Shown: positions 1 to 7,512 of the stretch, in pieces | Layout of the letters: the number at the start of each line of letters is the position of its first letter | Position numbering within the stretch: position 1 is the first letter of the stretch | From: MWBV01 sp964418095 | GTDB taxonomy: Archaea; Nanobdellota; Nanobdellia; Pacearchaeales; GW2011-AR1 | Direction: 5' to 3' | DNA length: 17,908 nucleotides | Assembly (NCBI GenBank): GCA_964418095.1 | Contig: CAYQKM010000010.1 | Span: 1-17,908 of the forward strand | Made by a program: the position numbers and the translations under genes | Notes under the pieces: model-generated | The model's database searches: none | Told to the model about the DNA's origin: nothing | The model's input: only the letters and a program-made list of their open reading frames with translations

Positions 1-19
1 TGAAGCCGCCATCGCATAG
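1..19 (+). repeat. Direct repeat of the tRNA-Ser 5' end (second copy at 64-82)
   Basis: The 19 bases tgaagccgccatcgcatag occur at 1-19 and again at 64-82. The second copy covers the 5' end of the tRNA-Ser gene (68-148) plus four bases upstream. The first copy diverges after base 19 and has no anticodon arm or 3' half behind it, so it is only a fragment. The 44 bases between are GC-richer than the rest of the window and contain a small hairpin (tcaca/tgtga at 24-28 and 33-37). It could be an integration or recombination scar at the tRNA gene, or an assembly artefact at a contig end. Confidence 0.75.
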
Positions 20-67
20 GCACTCACAGATATGTGAAGCTCGACCTATACTCTGGCAAATATTGAA

Positions 68-148
68 GCCGCCATCGCATAGTGGTATTGCAATGGATTG
101 CTAATCCATGCCCTCCGGGGCCCCTGGGTTCGATTCCCAGTGGCGGCG
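68..148 (+). tRNA. tRNA-Ser(GCU)
   Basis: The sequence folds as a class II tRNA. The acceptor arms gccgcca (68-74) and tggcggc (141-147) pair perfectly over 7 bp, with G148 as discriminator and no encoded CCA. The anticodon arm is atgga/tccat around the loop ttgctaa, giving anticodon GCU, which reads AGC/AGU serine codons. A long variable arm (gccctccggggc) follows, as expected of tRNA-Ser. The T arm is ctggg-ttcgatt-cccag. No intron is seen. The 5' end is duplicated at 1-19. Confidence 0.95.
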
Positions 149-185
149 TAGAAATTTATTTAAATTCAAGATACTATTAATTATA

Positions 186-452
186 ATGGATAAAATAGAT
201 ATAATTGACTATGAAGAAGATGATGAGGATGAAGATTTCTTAGATGATGAATATGAAGATGATAGTGAAGAAGAGAGAATTGAAATTGAAAGATATGAGC
301 AGCATAAAGCAATGATTAAGCAAAAGACAGATAGAGAAATACTTGAAAGCATATCTGAAAGAGTTCATTTAATTGAGAGAGATATAAATCAAATTAAAGA
401 AGATTTAGTTGATGTGTATAATCTCATATTAGAATCACAAGATGAAGAATAA
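186..452 (+). CDS. Small acidic coiled-coil protein, unknown function
   Basis: This is an 88-residue protein of no family I recognise. Roughly the first 35 residues are dominated by Asp and Glu (for example EEDDEDEDF). The rest is a charged amphipathic helix of coiled-coil character ending in SQDEE. No signal peptide, membrane segment or cysteine is present. The reading frame extends upstream into the tRNA gene, but the start at 186 is preferred: a TATA-like tttatttaaat (about 153-164) lies some 26 bases before that ATG, the usual spacing for a leaderless archaeal mRNA. It converges on the MFS gene at 470. It could be a nucleic-acid mimic or a protein-binding factor, but this is a guess. Confidence 0.7.
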   Translation: MDKIDIIDYEEDDEDEDFLDDEYEDDSEEERIEIERYEQHKAMIKQKTDREILESISERVHLIERDINQIKEDLVDVYNLILESQDEE

Positions 453-453
453 T

Positions 454-460
454 AAAAAAA
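454..460 (-). terminator. Oligo-T terminator candidate for the MFS gene
   Basis: Seven A on the plus strand read as T7 on the minus strand, about 10 bases past the stop of the MFS gene (470). Archaeal RNA polymerase commonly stops at oligo-T tracts. The tract sits in the 17-base gap between two convergent genes. Confidence 0.45.
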
Positions 461-469
461 TATATTAAT

Positions 470-1840
470 TTATGTTGGTCTTGGATTATAGAATGTTATT
501 AATCTGATAAAATACCCTAATTTCTCTTTAATTCTTAATTGCACTTTTGAAGGGGATGTTTCTACAGGCCTTACTTCTTTTAATTTAGGGGCTACAATTA
601 TTGAGGGTAAAATTCTTAAGAGAGTGCTTAATAAGAATACAGAAAGTATTGCTCCTAATCCAAATATAGAAAAGGAACTAGAACTTGAAAGCTGTCCTCC
701 TACTAATCCTCCTAAAAATGAGCCTATTGAATTAATAAATCCAAAATAAGTAAAGCATAAAATTATTTTTGGCTTTGTTACAGCATCATAAATAAAATTA
801 GAAATTGAAAGATTATATGCTGCCCATGCAAATCCTGAAAAGAATTCTACAGCAAATAAATAACAGACTATAACCCATAAAGGAAGTTTCATAATAAATA
901 TTGAAAGAACCCAGAGTAAAGGCACAAATGAAATAAGTATTCCTGAGATTTTCATTGTCCTAACTGTTCCGTATTTATCAACATACTTTCCAATGTGTGA
1001 AAGGAAAAATACAGGAGAGACAAGGGCACTTAAAACTATTAGAGTAAATGAAAAATAAGAAAGGTGTAATTCTTTTAACATGTATACTGAAAAGAAAGGA
1101 GAAGCTATTGCTACTGCAAATGATATAAGTGAAGTGAAAATAACAAATCTTCCAAAGTTATTAGAAGGCATTTTCTTTACAAATTGGGAAAAACTGAAAA
1201 AGGATTTATCATCTTTTGTCGGCTTAGGCTCATATTGCTTTTTTAGGAAATAAAAAGAAAAATATCTTCCAGTTGAAGCTAATAAAAAGAGAATAATAAA
1301 TCCTAAGAAAACTCTTTCTCCTCTAAAAGAATCTAGTATTAAACCAGCTGTAATCATGCTTAGAGTTACAACTAGACCATTTATCTTACTCCTTTTTCCA
1401 AAGAATTCTCCTCTATTTGTTTCAACTAAATCCTGCATCCAGGAGGTCCAGGCAGGAGTGGCAAGTAATCCAAAGATAATTATTCCTGAATAACAGATAA
1501 TTAAAAATAAGGAAGCATAGGCTAGTTTTAATCCAAAAAAGAAATAAGATACACCTACAAAAAGAAGAGGTATCCAAAAAAATGCTTGGATAAATATAAA
1601 TGGTAAAACCATGCTTTTTCTTGATTTTCTATAATAAGATTTACTTAAAAAAATTCTAAGGAGATTTGCAATAAGTGTGGGCAATACTTCTAAAATACCT
1701 ATTAGTTTGTTAGAAAGTCCAATTGAAAGAGCATAAGGTGTAATATATTTTAACCCCATACCCTCCATTACACTGACAGAGGCTCCGTCTTTGAGGCTAT
1801 ATTTTTTTCCCTGTTCTCTTAATAATTTCTCTTCTTCCAT
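470..1840 (-). CDS. MFS-family transporter
   Basis: This 456-residue protein is strongly hydrophobic, with about 11-12 predicted membrane helices, the usual size and layout of the major facilitator superfamily. The region at residues 129-151 (PAWTSWMQDLVETNRGEFFG and following) resembles the cytoplasmic loop motif of a MFS subgroup, where a basic, Gly-rich stretch links two helices. A charged loop near residues 200-225 probably joins the two six-helix halves. Substrate cannot be told. It lies 72 bases after dtdA on the same strand and may share its transcript. A purine-rich gaggaggga lies about 20-27 bases before the ATG, further than a normal ribosome-binding site. An in-frame TGA 15 bases upstream excludes a longer start. 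An oligo-T tract follows the stop. Confidence 0.85.
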   Translation of the reverse strand: MEEEKLLREQGKKYSLKDGASVSVMEGMGLKYITPYALSIGLSNKLIGILEVLPTLIANLLRIFLSKSYYRKSRKSMVLPFIFIQAFFWIPLLFVGVSYFFFGLKLAYASLFLIICYSGIIIFGLLATPAWTSWMQDLVETNRGEFFGKRSKINGLVVTLSMITAGLILDSFRGERVFLGFIILFLLASTGRYFSFYFLKKQYEPKPTKDDKSFFSFSQFVKKMPSNNFGRFVIFTSLISFAVAIASPFFSVYMLKELHLSYFSFTLIVLSALVSPVFFLSHIGKYVDKYGTVRTMKISGILISFVPLLWVLSIFIMKLPLWVIVCYLFAVEFFSGFAWAAYNLSISNFIYDAVTKPKIILCFTYFGFINSIGSFLGGLVGGQLSSSSSFSIFGLGAILSVFLLSTLLRILPSIIVAPKLKEVRPVETSPSKVQLRIKEKLGYFIRLITFYNPRPT

Positions 1841-1912
1841 ACATTCCCGTATTCATCTTCCCTCCTCGGATAATCATTTTGAAAAATAGTGAGTAAAATT
1901 AGATTTAAAAAT

Positions 1913-2737
1913 CTATCTTGTAATGTCAGAGGTTTTTTTCCACTGAATATAGTTTTTTTCTAAAATATCTATTATCTCTTGCCTTTGTTCTAATCTCCCT
2001 AATCCTTTCCAATCTAGAACCACAAAATCAACTTGCTCAATTGTTTTTCTTATTGACTCTAATATAAATTCTTCTTTCATAGGCATTACATAATTTGGAA
2101 TTATATGCGAGAATGCAACATTTGATTTTAATTGAAGTTTATTGAAGTTGGGGCAATAATGTGGACCCCCAATACCTATTGCTACCTCTTTGTACTCGTC
2201 TTCTTTAAACTCTTCAATTGCTTCTTTTATTGTTTTTGCGATTATAAATCCTGCTCTTCTATCTCCCCACTCTATTTCTGTTGAGCCTATTTCAATAAAC
2301 ACACATGGCTTTGAGAGAAGTGGACCGTGATGAGTGCACTCTAAAGTAACTTTATAGTCAAGAGAAGCACTTAATGCATTTTCCTGCAATTTATTAAAAA
2401 TATGTTTGTTAAATAGTGCTGAAGAAGGGCAAACTTTTTCTATTTCTCCTCCAAAATCAGCTGTTCTGAAATTTCCTGGAGAGTGAACAGAAAGGCTTTT
2501 TTCTTTTTTTTCTGATTGATGCTTAGAGGCAAAAATAATAAAATCATACTGGTTTATTTTTTCTAAATCTAAGTTTTCAGTATATATTGTATCTTCTTCT
2601 ACAATATAGAAATCAAAGTTAGGCTTATTATTCCATGAAGAGAGAACAGGATTTTCTCTAAATTGGTGAAGGTGTTTAACAATATTCATTCCTGCATTAT
2701 CTTTCTTACTTGCAATTACTAAATATTTTTTAAACAT
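1913..2737 (-). CDS. dtdA: D-aminoacyl-tRNA deacylase, archaeal type (DtdA/DTD2)
   Basis: This enzyme hydrolyses the ester bond of D-aminoacyl-tRNAs, freeing the tRNA and keeping D-amino acids out of protein. The family is found in archaea and plants and is unrelated to bacterial DTD1. The 274 residues match the usual family length. Recognisable family motifs, in order, are HSPGNF (85-90), ECTHHGP (133-139), EIGSTEIEW (149-157), GIGGPHY (188-194) and DWKGLGR (242-248). The histidine-rich motifs are those thought to form the metal-dependent active site. A TATA-like box (about 2755-2767, read on the minus strand) sits some 25 bases upstream of the ATG, so the mRNA is probably leaderless. The MFS gene follows downstream. 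Confidence 0.93.
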   Translation of the reverse strand: MFKKYLVIASKKDNAGMNIVKHLHQFRENPVLSSWNNKPNFDFYIVEEDTIYTENLDLEKINQYDFIIFASKHQSEKKEKSLSVHSPGNFRTADFGGEIEKVCPSSALFNKHIFNKLQENALSASLDYKVTLECTHHGPLLSKPCVFIEIGSTEIEWGDRRAGFIIAKTIKEAIEEFKEDEYKEVAIGIGGPHYCPNFNKLQLKSNVAFSHIIPNYVMPMKEEFILESIRKTIEQVDFVVLDWKGLGRLEQRQEIIDILEKNYIQWKKTSDITR

Positions 2738-2812
2738 TATATTAAAATAAATAAACTGTTTAAATGTTTTTTTATATTGGATAAGGTATTTTTTAATAGT
2801 TAACTAAATAAA

Positions 2813-3124
2813 TTAAGCTATTTTGTAATGACCATCTATACTTAGATTATATATTTCTGCTAAAGAAGACCTTAGTTTGTGAAAATATTTTTCGTGCTCT
2901 TTGCAGTGTGTAGAATAAAAACTTAATTTTGAAACTAATTCTTTTACATCTTCAAGTTTTTTTACAACCTCTCTATCTGTTCCTCTTTCTTTTAAGAGTA
3001 ATTCTAAGTTTATTAGCTTGTCTTCTGCTTCTAATTCATTAAAAACAGCACAATCATTAATTATTTCTAAGAAGTAATCAGTTACCTCCCCATTGTTTCC
3101 TAAATTTCTATTATCAGGCCCCAT
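2813..3124 (-). CDS. Small hypothetical protein
   Basis: A 103-residue soluble protein that I do not recognise. It is largely helical and charged; residues about 35-75 (leucine-rich, with many Lys/Glu) could form a coiled coil. A CKEHEKYFHKL stretch near residues 78-88 places one Cys and two His close together, but no paired CxxC is present to make a clear zinc finger. It is transcribed divergently from the gene at 3199 out of a 74-base gap that contains a TATA-like box for each direction. It lies 75 bases before dtdA on the same strand, but dtdA has its own TATA-like box, so co-transcription is uncertain. Confidence 0.7.
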   Translation of the reverse strand: MGPDNRNLGNNGEVTDYFLEIINDCAVFNELEAEDKLINLELLLKERGTDREVVKKLEDVKELVSKLSFYSTHCKEHEKYFHKLRSSLAEIYNLSIDGHYKIA

Positions 3125-3198
3125 TTTTAGTAAAAAAACAAAATTTACATATATAAAAGAGTAACAAAGCTTTTAAACTATTCTACACCAGAGTAAAT
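3125..3198. promoter_or_regulatory. Divergent promoter region with two TATA-like boxes
   Basis: On the minus strand, cttttatatatg (about 3149-3160) lies 25-36 bases before the ATG at 3124. On the plus strand, cttttaaact (about 3168-3177) lies 22-31 bases before the ATG at 3199. Each fits a TATA box for a leaderless or nearly leaderless archaeal mRNA. The two boxes are separate and do not overlap. Confidence 0.5.
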
Positions 3199-3438
3199 AT
3201 GATGAAACTATACAAAAAAAATGAAGGGCATGTTGAAAAACTGTATAAGCTAATTGAAGAATGTGAATCTCATGAACTTGAAAAAAGAAACAAATCAATG
3301 AAAATCCTTAGAGAGGCTAATGAAGTTTATTCTCATATTAGGAGAGAAAGAGGAATAAATTACTTACCTAAAAACTTCCCTGATATTACAGAAAGGTTTG
3401 AAAAAATAAGATATAGATTAATGGAATATAATAGCTAA
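3199..3438 (+). CDS. Small basic helical protein, unknown function
   Basis: A 79-residue protein rich in Lys, Arg and Glu, predicted to be almost all helical, with no membrane segment. It is not a family I recognise. The first two codons are both ATG, so translation could begin at 3199 or 3202. The TATA-like box near 3168-3177 suits either. Residues about 40-56 (ANEVYSHIRRERG) and a C-terminal amphipathic stretch are the most structured-looking parts. Its stop is followed directly by the A-rich tract that terminates the opposite-strand gene. Confidence 0.65.
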   Translation: MMKLYKKNEGHVEKLYKLIEECESHELEKRNKSMKILREANEVYSHIRRERGINYLPKNFPDITERFEKIRYRLMEYNS

Positions 3439-3443
3439 ATCTT

Positions 3444-3468
3444 AAAAAAGAAAAAAAAAGAAAAAAAA
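3444..3468 (-). terminator. Strong oligo-T terminator for the PLDc_N-like gene
   Basis: The plus strand has 25 bases made only of A apart from two G. On the minus strand this reads as T8, C, T9, C, T6 immediately after the stop codon at 3469. It is the longest T-tract in the window and a strong archaeal-style termination signal. No hairpin precedes it. Confidence 0.65.
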
Positions 3469-3666
3469 TTATTTTCTTTTAACAACAAAATAGTAAACTA
3501 TTGCTGTTAAAATGTTTAGTATTAATGCTGCTATTGTCCATAGAATCTTATTAGTATCTTTCATTTTCTTTTGGTTTGACCAAACATCATAGATAACTAA
3601 GACTGCACAGACCAGAGCAATTAAACCAACTATTCCTCCGCCTAAACCAAATATCATCTTATGCAT
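3469..3666 (-). CDS. PLDc_N-like small membrane protein
   Basis: A 65-residue protein with two membrane helices (about residues 5-27 and 42-61) separated by a short polar loop carrying the motif VWSNQKKMKDTNKILW. The second helix ends in IVYYFVVKRK. This two-helix pattern with a conserved Trp before helix 2 and a YY at its end is typical of the phospholipase D nuclease N-terminal (PLDc_N) domain, which also occurs as stand-alone small proteins of unknown role. Unlike its neighbours it has a clear ribosome-binding site: ggaggt, five bases before the ATG. A TATA-like atttaaatac sits about 35-40 bases upstream, so this mRNA has a short leader. It is divergent from the DedA gene. Confidence 0.75.
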   Translation of the reverse strand: MHKMIFGLGGGIVGLIALVCAVLVIYDVWSNQKKMKDTNKILWTIAALILNILTAIVYYFVVKRK

Positions 3667-3746
3667 ATTTTACCTCCATAAAGATAGTTTAATGCAGAGT
3701 ATTTAAATTTAGCTAAATATAAAAAGAAAAGTTTACTTTAATAAAA

Positions 3747-4388
3747 ATGGAAATACTCTCTGAAATTTTAAGACAAATAGGAGTTCTTTGTATTAGTTTA
3801 ATCTCTTCAATAGGATATCCTGGAATTGTTTTTTTGATGATTTTAGAAAGTATGATATTTCCTATTCCTTCTGAATTAGTTATGCCTTTTGCTGGTTTTT
3901 TAATTGCAGAGGGCAAGATGACTTTTTTCTGGGTAATCTTTTCTTCAACAATAGGGAGTTTAATTGGATCACTCCTTTCATATTATCTTGGACTAAAAGG
4001 AGGAAAGAAATTTTTATACAAACATGGAAAGTATGTTTTGTTGAGTAAAAAGCATTTAATTCAGACTGAGAGATGGTTTTCTAGAAAAGGAGAATTAACA
4101 ATTTTTATTGGTAGATTTATTCCTGTTGTAAGACATATTATTTCTATACCTGCTGGTATTGGAAAAATGGATATTAAAAAATTCTCTATATATACTTTGC
4201 TTGGTGCTGGGATGTGGAATTTCTTTTTAATTTATATAGGATTTGTTTTAGGAAATAACTGGGAAAAATTAAGCTATTATCTTGATTATTTATCTTGGGG
4301 AGTTTTAATAATTTTAATTGGATTTATAGTGTATTTTATTATTAAAGGATTAAGGAATAAATTAAGAAAGTATAAAAACCTTAATTGA
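3747..4388 (+). CDS. DedA-family (VTT-domain) membrane protein
   Basis: A 213-residue integral membrane protein of the DedA/VTT family, whose members act in membrane homeostasis and lipid scrambling or flipping. Family features in order: Glu34 within MILESMIFPIPSE (31-43), a Gly-rich helix pair around residues 64-86, the re-entrant motif GRFIPVVRH (122-130), and PAGIGKM (135-141), followed by hydrophobic helices to residue 200 and a basic tail. The essential acidic and Arg residues of the family appear present. A TATA-like aaatataaaaag (about 3715-3726) lies some 27 bases before the ATG. The next gene begins 18 bases after the stop and may be co-transcribed. The transported lipid cannot be told. 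Confidence 0.9.
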   Translation: MEILSEILRQIGVLCISLISSIGYPGIVFLMILESMIFPIPSELVMPFAGFLIAEGKMTFFWVIFSSTIGSLIGSLLSYYLGLKGGKKFLYKHGKYVLLSKKHLIQTERWFSRKGELTIFIGRFIPVVRHIISIPAGIGKMDIKKFSIYTLLGAGMWNFFLIYIGFVLGNNWEKLSYYLDYLSWGVLIILIGFIVYFIIKGLRNKLRKYKNLN

Positions 4389-4406
4389 TTTTATTGAAAG
4401 TATAAA

Positions 4407-4748
4407 ATGGAAGAGTTGATAAGATTAGGAATAGGGGTATTGATTTTAATATTAGGAATCCCTATTGGAGATTTACTTGCTAGACTAACACCTGAAGAAT
4501 TAAAAGATGGTAGAAAGTGGTTTTATTTGTTGATTTTCTTATCTCTTAGTGGCGCAGTTACAAGTTTAATAATTTTAAATGATGTTTTATTATTTACATT
4601 TTTATTTATTGCAATTGTTACTTCTAGAAGCATAAAGATAAGAAGGAAGATAGTTAAGAAAGAAATTGAAGAAAAAGGAATAAAGCCAGTTAAAAAGTTA
4701 AAGAAGAATCAGAATAAAAAAATAGATAGAAAAAAATCTAAAAAGTAA
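4407..4748 (+). CDS. Small membrane protein with Lys-rich tail, unknown function
   Basis: A 113-residue protein with three likely membrane helices (about residues 5-24, 42-58 and 61-77), the first followed by the polar stretch RLTPEELKDGRKW. The last 35 residues are extremely basic, mostly Lys with some Arg, and probably cytoplasmic, able to touch nucleic acid or membrane lipid. I recognise no named family. It starts only 18 bases after the DedA gene in the same direction, which suggests one transcript, although a TATA-like tataaaaacc also sits at the end of the DedA gene (about 4371-4380). Confidence 0.75.
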   Translation: MEELIRLGIGVLILILGIPIGDLLARLTPEELKDGRKWFYLLIFLSLSGAVTSLIILNDVLLFTFLFIAIVTSRSIKIRRKIVKKEIEEKGIKPVKKLKKNQNKKIDRKKSKK

Positions 4749-4818
4749 AATAAGAAGCTAGAAAATGGGAGTTCTTTTAAATAGATAATTTTAAAAATAA
4801 AGATATTTAGATAAAATT

Positions 4819-5049
4819 ATGGATAAAAAACTTGAAGAATTAATTGAAGGAATAAATAAAAAACTTGAAGGAAAATTGCAATCTGGATTAAATGCAGGTG
4901 AGCAAATTCTTTTTAGTGTTCATGAAGAAAAAGGAAATAATTATATTAAAGTATATGGAGATTTTGAAAAGAATATGAAATATGTTCCTGAAATAAGGGA
5001 TTTATTGGAGTATATTAATAATAAAGGCTACAAAATTATATATGATTAA
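4819..5049 (+). CDS. Small hypothetical protein
   Basis: A 76-residue soluble protein I do not recognise. The first 20 residues form a charged helix. The middle (ILFSVHEEKGNNYIKVYGD) looks like two beta strands with a turn. The end (IRDLLEYINNKGYKIIYD) looks like a helix followed by a strand. This alpha/beta pattern suggests a small folded domain rather than a random reading frame. A TATA-like ttttaaaaat (about 4789-4798) lies 25 bases before the ATG. The endonuclease IV-like gene follows after 36 bases in the same direction. Confidence 0.65.
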   Translation: MDKKLEELIEGINKKLEGKLQSGLNAGEQILFSVHEEKGNNYIKVYGDFEKNMKYVPEIRDLLEYINNKGYKIIYD

Positions 5050-5085
5050 CTATAAAAATAATTTTCTATTTATATTAGAGTTAAA

Positions 5086-5901
5086 ATGGCAAATAAAAAT
5101 ATAAGTATTGGACCATCTGGAATGGGAGGTGTTAAGGAAGCTGATAAAAATTTAGAAGAATTTAATAAACTTGGATTTGGAAACTCTGAAATTGATTTTA
5201 CCTATCAAGTTTATATGAATAAAGAGCAAGCTGAAAAAATTGGGAAGATTGCAAAAGAGAGAAAAATTAAATTAAGTATTCATGCTCCTTATTTTGTTAA
5301 TCTTAATTCAGATGAAAAACAGAAAGTTCATACAAGCATGCAAAGAATTTTAAAATGCTGTGAAATAGGACATTATCTTGGGGCTAAAAGCATTGTGTTT
5401 CACTCTGGATATTATGGAAAAGGGTTTCAAAATGCAAAAACAGAAGAAGAAAAGAAAAAAATTAAAGAAGAAACTTTTCAAAATATAAAATTAAGAATTT
5501 TAGAGATGATGAATATAATAAAAGAGAAAAAATGGGGTGTTGAATTATGCCCTGAAACAATGGGTAAAGTGAATGTGTTTGGGAGCCTTGAAGAGATTTC
5601 AAGATTAGCTAAAGAAACTGAGTGCAGTTTTTGCATTGATTTTGCGCATGTTTTAGCTCGTAATAAAAAAGTAGATTATGAGAAAATAAAAAAATTATTT
5701 CCACAAAAAGAATGGCACTGTCATTTTTCAGGAATTGAGTATTCTGAAAAAGGAGAAAAAAATCATATTAATCTTAGAAAAGAACAGTGGGAAGAACTGT
5801 TTAATAATTTACCAAAAAATAAAGAAGTTACAATTGTGTGTGAGAGTCCAGATAGAATTAAAGACTGTATTGATGGCATTAAAATACTTGAGGAAAAATA
5901 A
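5086..5901 (+). CDS. nfo: Endonuclease IV-family AP endonuclease / TIM-barrel protein
   Basis: A 271-residue protein of the endonuclease IV (Nfo) family, which cuts DNA on the 5' side of abasic sites in base excision repair using a trinuclear zinc centre in a TIM barrel. Likely metal ligands are visible in family order: His66 (SIHAPY), His106 (FHSGYY), Glu157 (LCPETMGK), Asp185 and His188 (IDFAHV), His211 and His213 (WHCHFSG), His227 and Glu253 (CESP). The PETxGK motif is characteristic. Length is close to the usual 280. A TATA-like ctataaaaata (about 5050-5060) lies about 30 bases upstream. The wider family includes sugar isomerases, but the ligand set favours the nuclease. Confidence 0.87.
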   Translation: MANKNISIGPSGMGGVKEADKNLEEFNKLGFGNSEIDFTYQVYMNKEQAEKIGKIAKERKIKLSIHAPYFVNLNSDEKQKVHTSMQRILKCCEIGHYLGAKSIVFHSGYYGKGFQNAKTEEEKKKIKEETFQNIKLRILEMMNIIKEKKWGVELCPETMGKVNVFGSLEEISRLAKETECSFCIDFAHVLARNKKVDYEKIKKLFPQKEWHCHFSGIEYSEKGEKNHINLRKEQWEELFNNLPKNKEVTIVCESPDRIKDCIDGIKILEEK

Positions 5902-5925
5902 GGGCTTAAAAAGAAATATATATAA

Positions 5926-6624
5926 ATGCCAAATAACTTAACTAAGAGTAGAAAAATGGTGAAAGAAAGTAATTATGATTTTTTAGTTGAAAGATTAAAT
6001 AATCTAAATAAAAAGAGTGGATTTAATTACAAAAACCTTAGAAAAGCTAAGGAAGCAAAAGGGCAGATTACTAAAGAAGAAATGGCTGAACTTGGCAATG
6101 ATAGAGGGAGTGAAAAATATAGTAGATTTAATATAAGAAGGATTGCTGATTATAGGTCTGGACTCTACTTAACTGAATTTAATAATTCTATTTTAAAAGG
6201 AAATTTTAAAGATGCAAAATACTCTCTGGAGCGTCTTCAAAATGCAATATCCTATAATGAAGTAAAAGATAATTACTCTAAGGAAGAAAAAGAAAAATTT
6301 TTGCAAGGAATTAATAGAAGAATAGAAAGGGGAATGAATTACCTTGAGAAACACCCTAATGATGAAAATATATTTTATATGAAGCAGATCTTAAAAAAAT
6401 CAAAAGAGATTGAAGATAGAATTCTAGATAAAAAAGATAAACAATCAGGGCTTGAAAAGGTAATAACTATTATTGGATTAGCATCTATGGTTGTTGGAAT
6501 TGCAATAGGATATCCTGCTCTTACAGGCAATGTAATTGCAAATAGTATTCCTGGTTCAATTAGTACAGGTGCTGGATTATTCTTAATTGGACTTGCAGGT
6601 GTTTTCTTAGCTAATAAGAAATAA
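5926..6624 (+). CDS. Tail-anchored membrane protein with LTGNVIA motif, unknown function
   Basis: A 232-residue protein. Residues 1-175 are charged, soluble and helical with no known domain found. Residues about 177-198 and 212-229 form two membrane helices flanking the loop LTGNVIAN (199-206), and the protein ends in LANKK. From memory, short two-helix membrane segments with a TGNVI-like loop recur in DPANN proteins; this is recollection, not a search. The N-terminal domain would lie on the same side as the C-terminus. The start may be 5926 or the ATG at 5956: AT-rich boxes at about 5903-5922 are too close to 5926 for a standard promoter and fit 5956 better. Confidence 0.7.
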   Translation: MPNNLTKSRKMVKESNYDFLVERLNNLNKKSGFNYKNLRKAKEAKGQITKEEMAELGNDRGSEKYSRFNIRRIADYRSGLYLTEFNNSILKGNFKDAKYSLERLQNAISYNEVKDNYSKEEKEKFLQGINRRIERGMNYLEKHPNDENIFYMKQILKKSKEIEDRILDKKDKQSGLEKVITIIGLASMVVGIAIGYPALTGNVIANSIPGSISTGAGLFLIGLAGVFLANKK

Positions 6625-6639
6625 ATAAAATTAGGTTTA

Positions 6640-7383
6640 TCATAAAAGAGTAAGGCTATACATTAATAATATTCCTAAAATTACTCCAAATGTTTTTCTA
6701 AATGAAAAGTGTTTTTCTTGGTTTTTGTGGAGCTCAGGAAGTAAGTCGCTCCCAGCAACATATAAGAATCCTCCTGCTGCAATAGGAACAACCCACATTG
6801 AAAGAGTATTTCCTATTCCACTAAATAAGATAATTACTAATACTCCAAGAATAGCTGCAAGTGCTGAAAGGAAATTAAAGAATAATGCTTTCTTTTTAGA
6901 ATATCCTGCATAAATTAATATTCCTAAATCTCCTATTTCTTTAGGTATCTCGTGCAGTATAACTACTAAAGTAGTTGCAATTCCTAAATGGATATTCATG
7001 AAATATGCTGCTGCAATTACTAATCCATCAGTAAAATTGTGTATGCTATCACTTATTATATTCATTACCCCTAATGGACGTGAATGAGCTTTGGATTTTG
7101 GAATGCGCTGGTGTTTCCAGTGCATAAAATGTTCTATTATAAAAAATATAATTATTCCTAAAAGAATTAGGAGAGAGGATTGAGCTATTGAATTTGAATT
7201 AGCAAATGATTCTGGAATTAAATGAAAAAATGTTCCTCCTAATAATGAGCCTGCTGCGAGAGAAACAAAAAGTAGAACAATTTTATTTAATTTATCTTTT
7301 TTTAAAAAAATAAAAAATATTCCTACAAGTGAAATAAGCGCAACAATTATTGCACTTAAAATTGAATATCCTGCTGCATTCAT
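6640..7383 (-). CDS. ZIP-family divalent metal transporter
   Basis: A 247-residue membrane protein of the ZIP (Zrt/Irt-like) family, which moves Zn2+, Fe2+ or similar ions towards the cytoplasm. About eight membrane helices are predicted. The metal-binding motifs of helices 4 and 5 are intact: HNFTDG (His115, Asn116, Asp119) and HEIPKE (His144, Glu145, Glu149). Another conserved helix end, FHLIPES, is at residues 53-59. The loop after helix 3 is short and His-containing (EHFMHWKHQR, 84-93), as in many ZIPs. A TATA-like box (about 7403-7414, minus strand) lies 25 bases before the ATG. It converges on the gene ending at 6624, 15 bases away. The metal cannot be told from sequence. Confidence 0.92.
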   Translation of the reverse strand: MNAAGYSILSAIIVALISLVGIFFIFLKKDKLNKIVLLFVSLAAGSLLGGTFFHLIPESFANSNSIAQSSLLILLGIIIFFIIEHFMHWKHQRIPKSKAHSRPLGVMNIISDSIHNFTDGLVIAAAYFMNIHLGIATTLVVILHEIPKEIGDLGILIYAGYSKKKALFFNFLSALAAILGVLVIILFSGIGNTLSMWVVPIAAGGFLYVAGSDLLPELHKNQEKHFSFRKTFGVILGILLMYSLTLL

Positions 7384-7512
7384 TAGAGTAAGAGAATAAT
7401 CTGGTTTTTAATACTTAGGATTAGAATAATTTTTAATAAGATGTGTTAAGAATAAGTTATTGAATTTATATAAAATAAATAATAATATAAACCTATTTTT
7501 CATGCTTGAATT

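Noticed and set aside
108..185. N-terminal extension of the acidic small protein into the tRNA gene
   Set aside because: It overlaps the tRNA 3' half. A TATA-like box at about 153-164 points to the ATG at 186 as the true start.
5735..5941. A 68-residue open frame overlapping the endonuclease IV gene
   Set aside because: It lies in another frame of a well-supported gene and has Lys/Ile-rich composition typical of AT-rich shadow frames.
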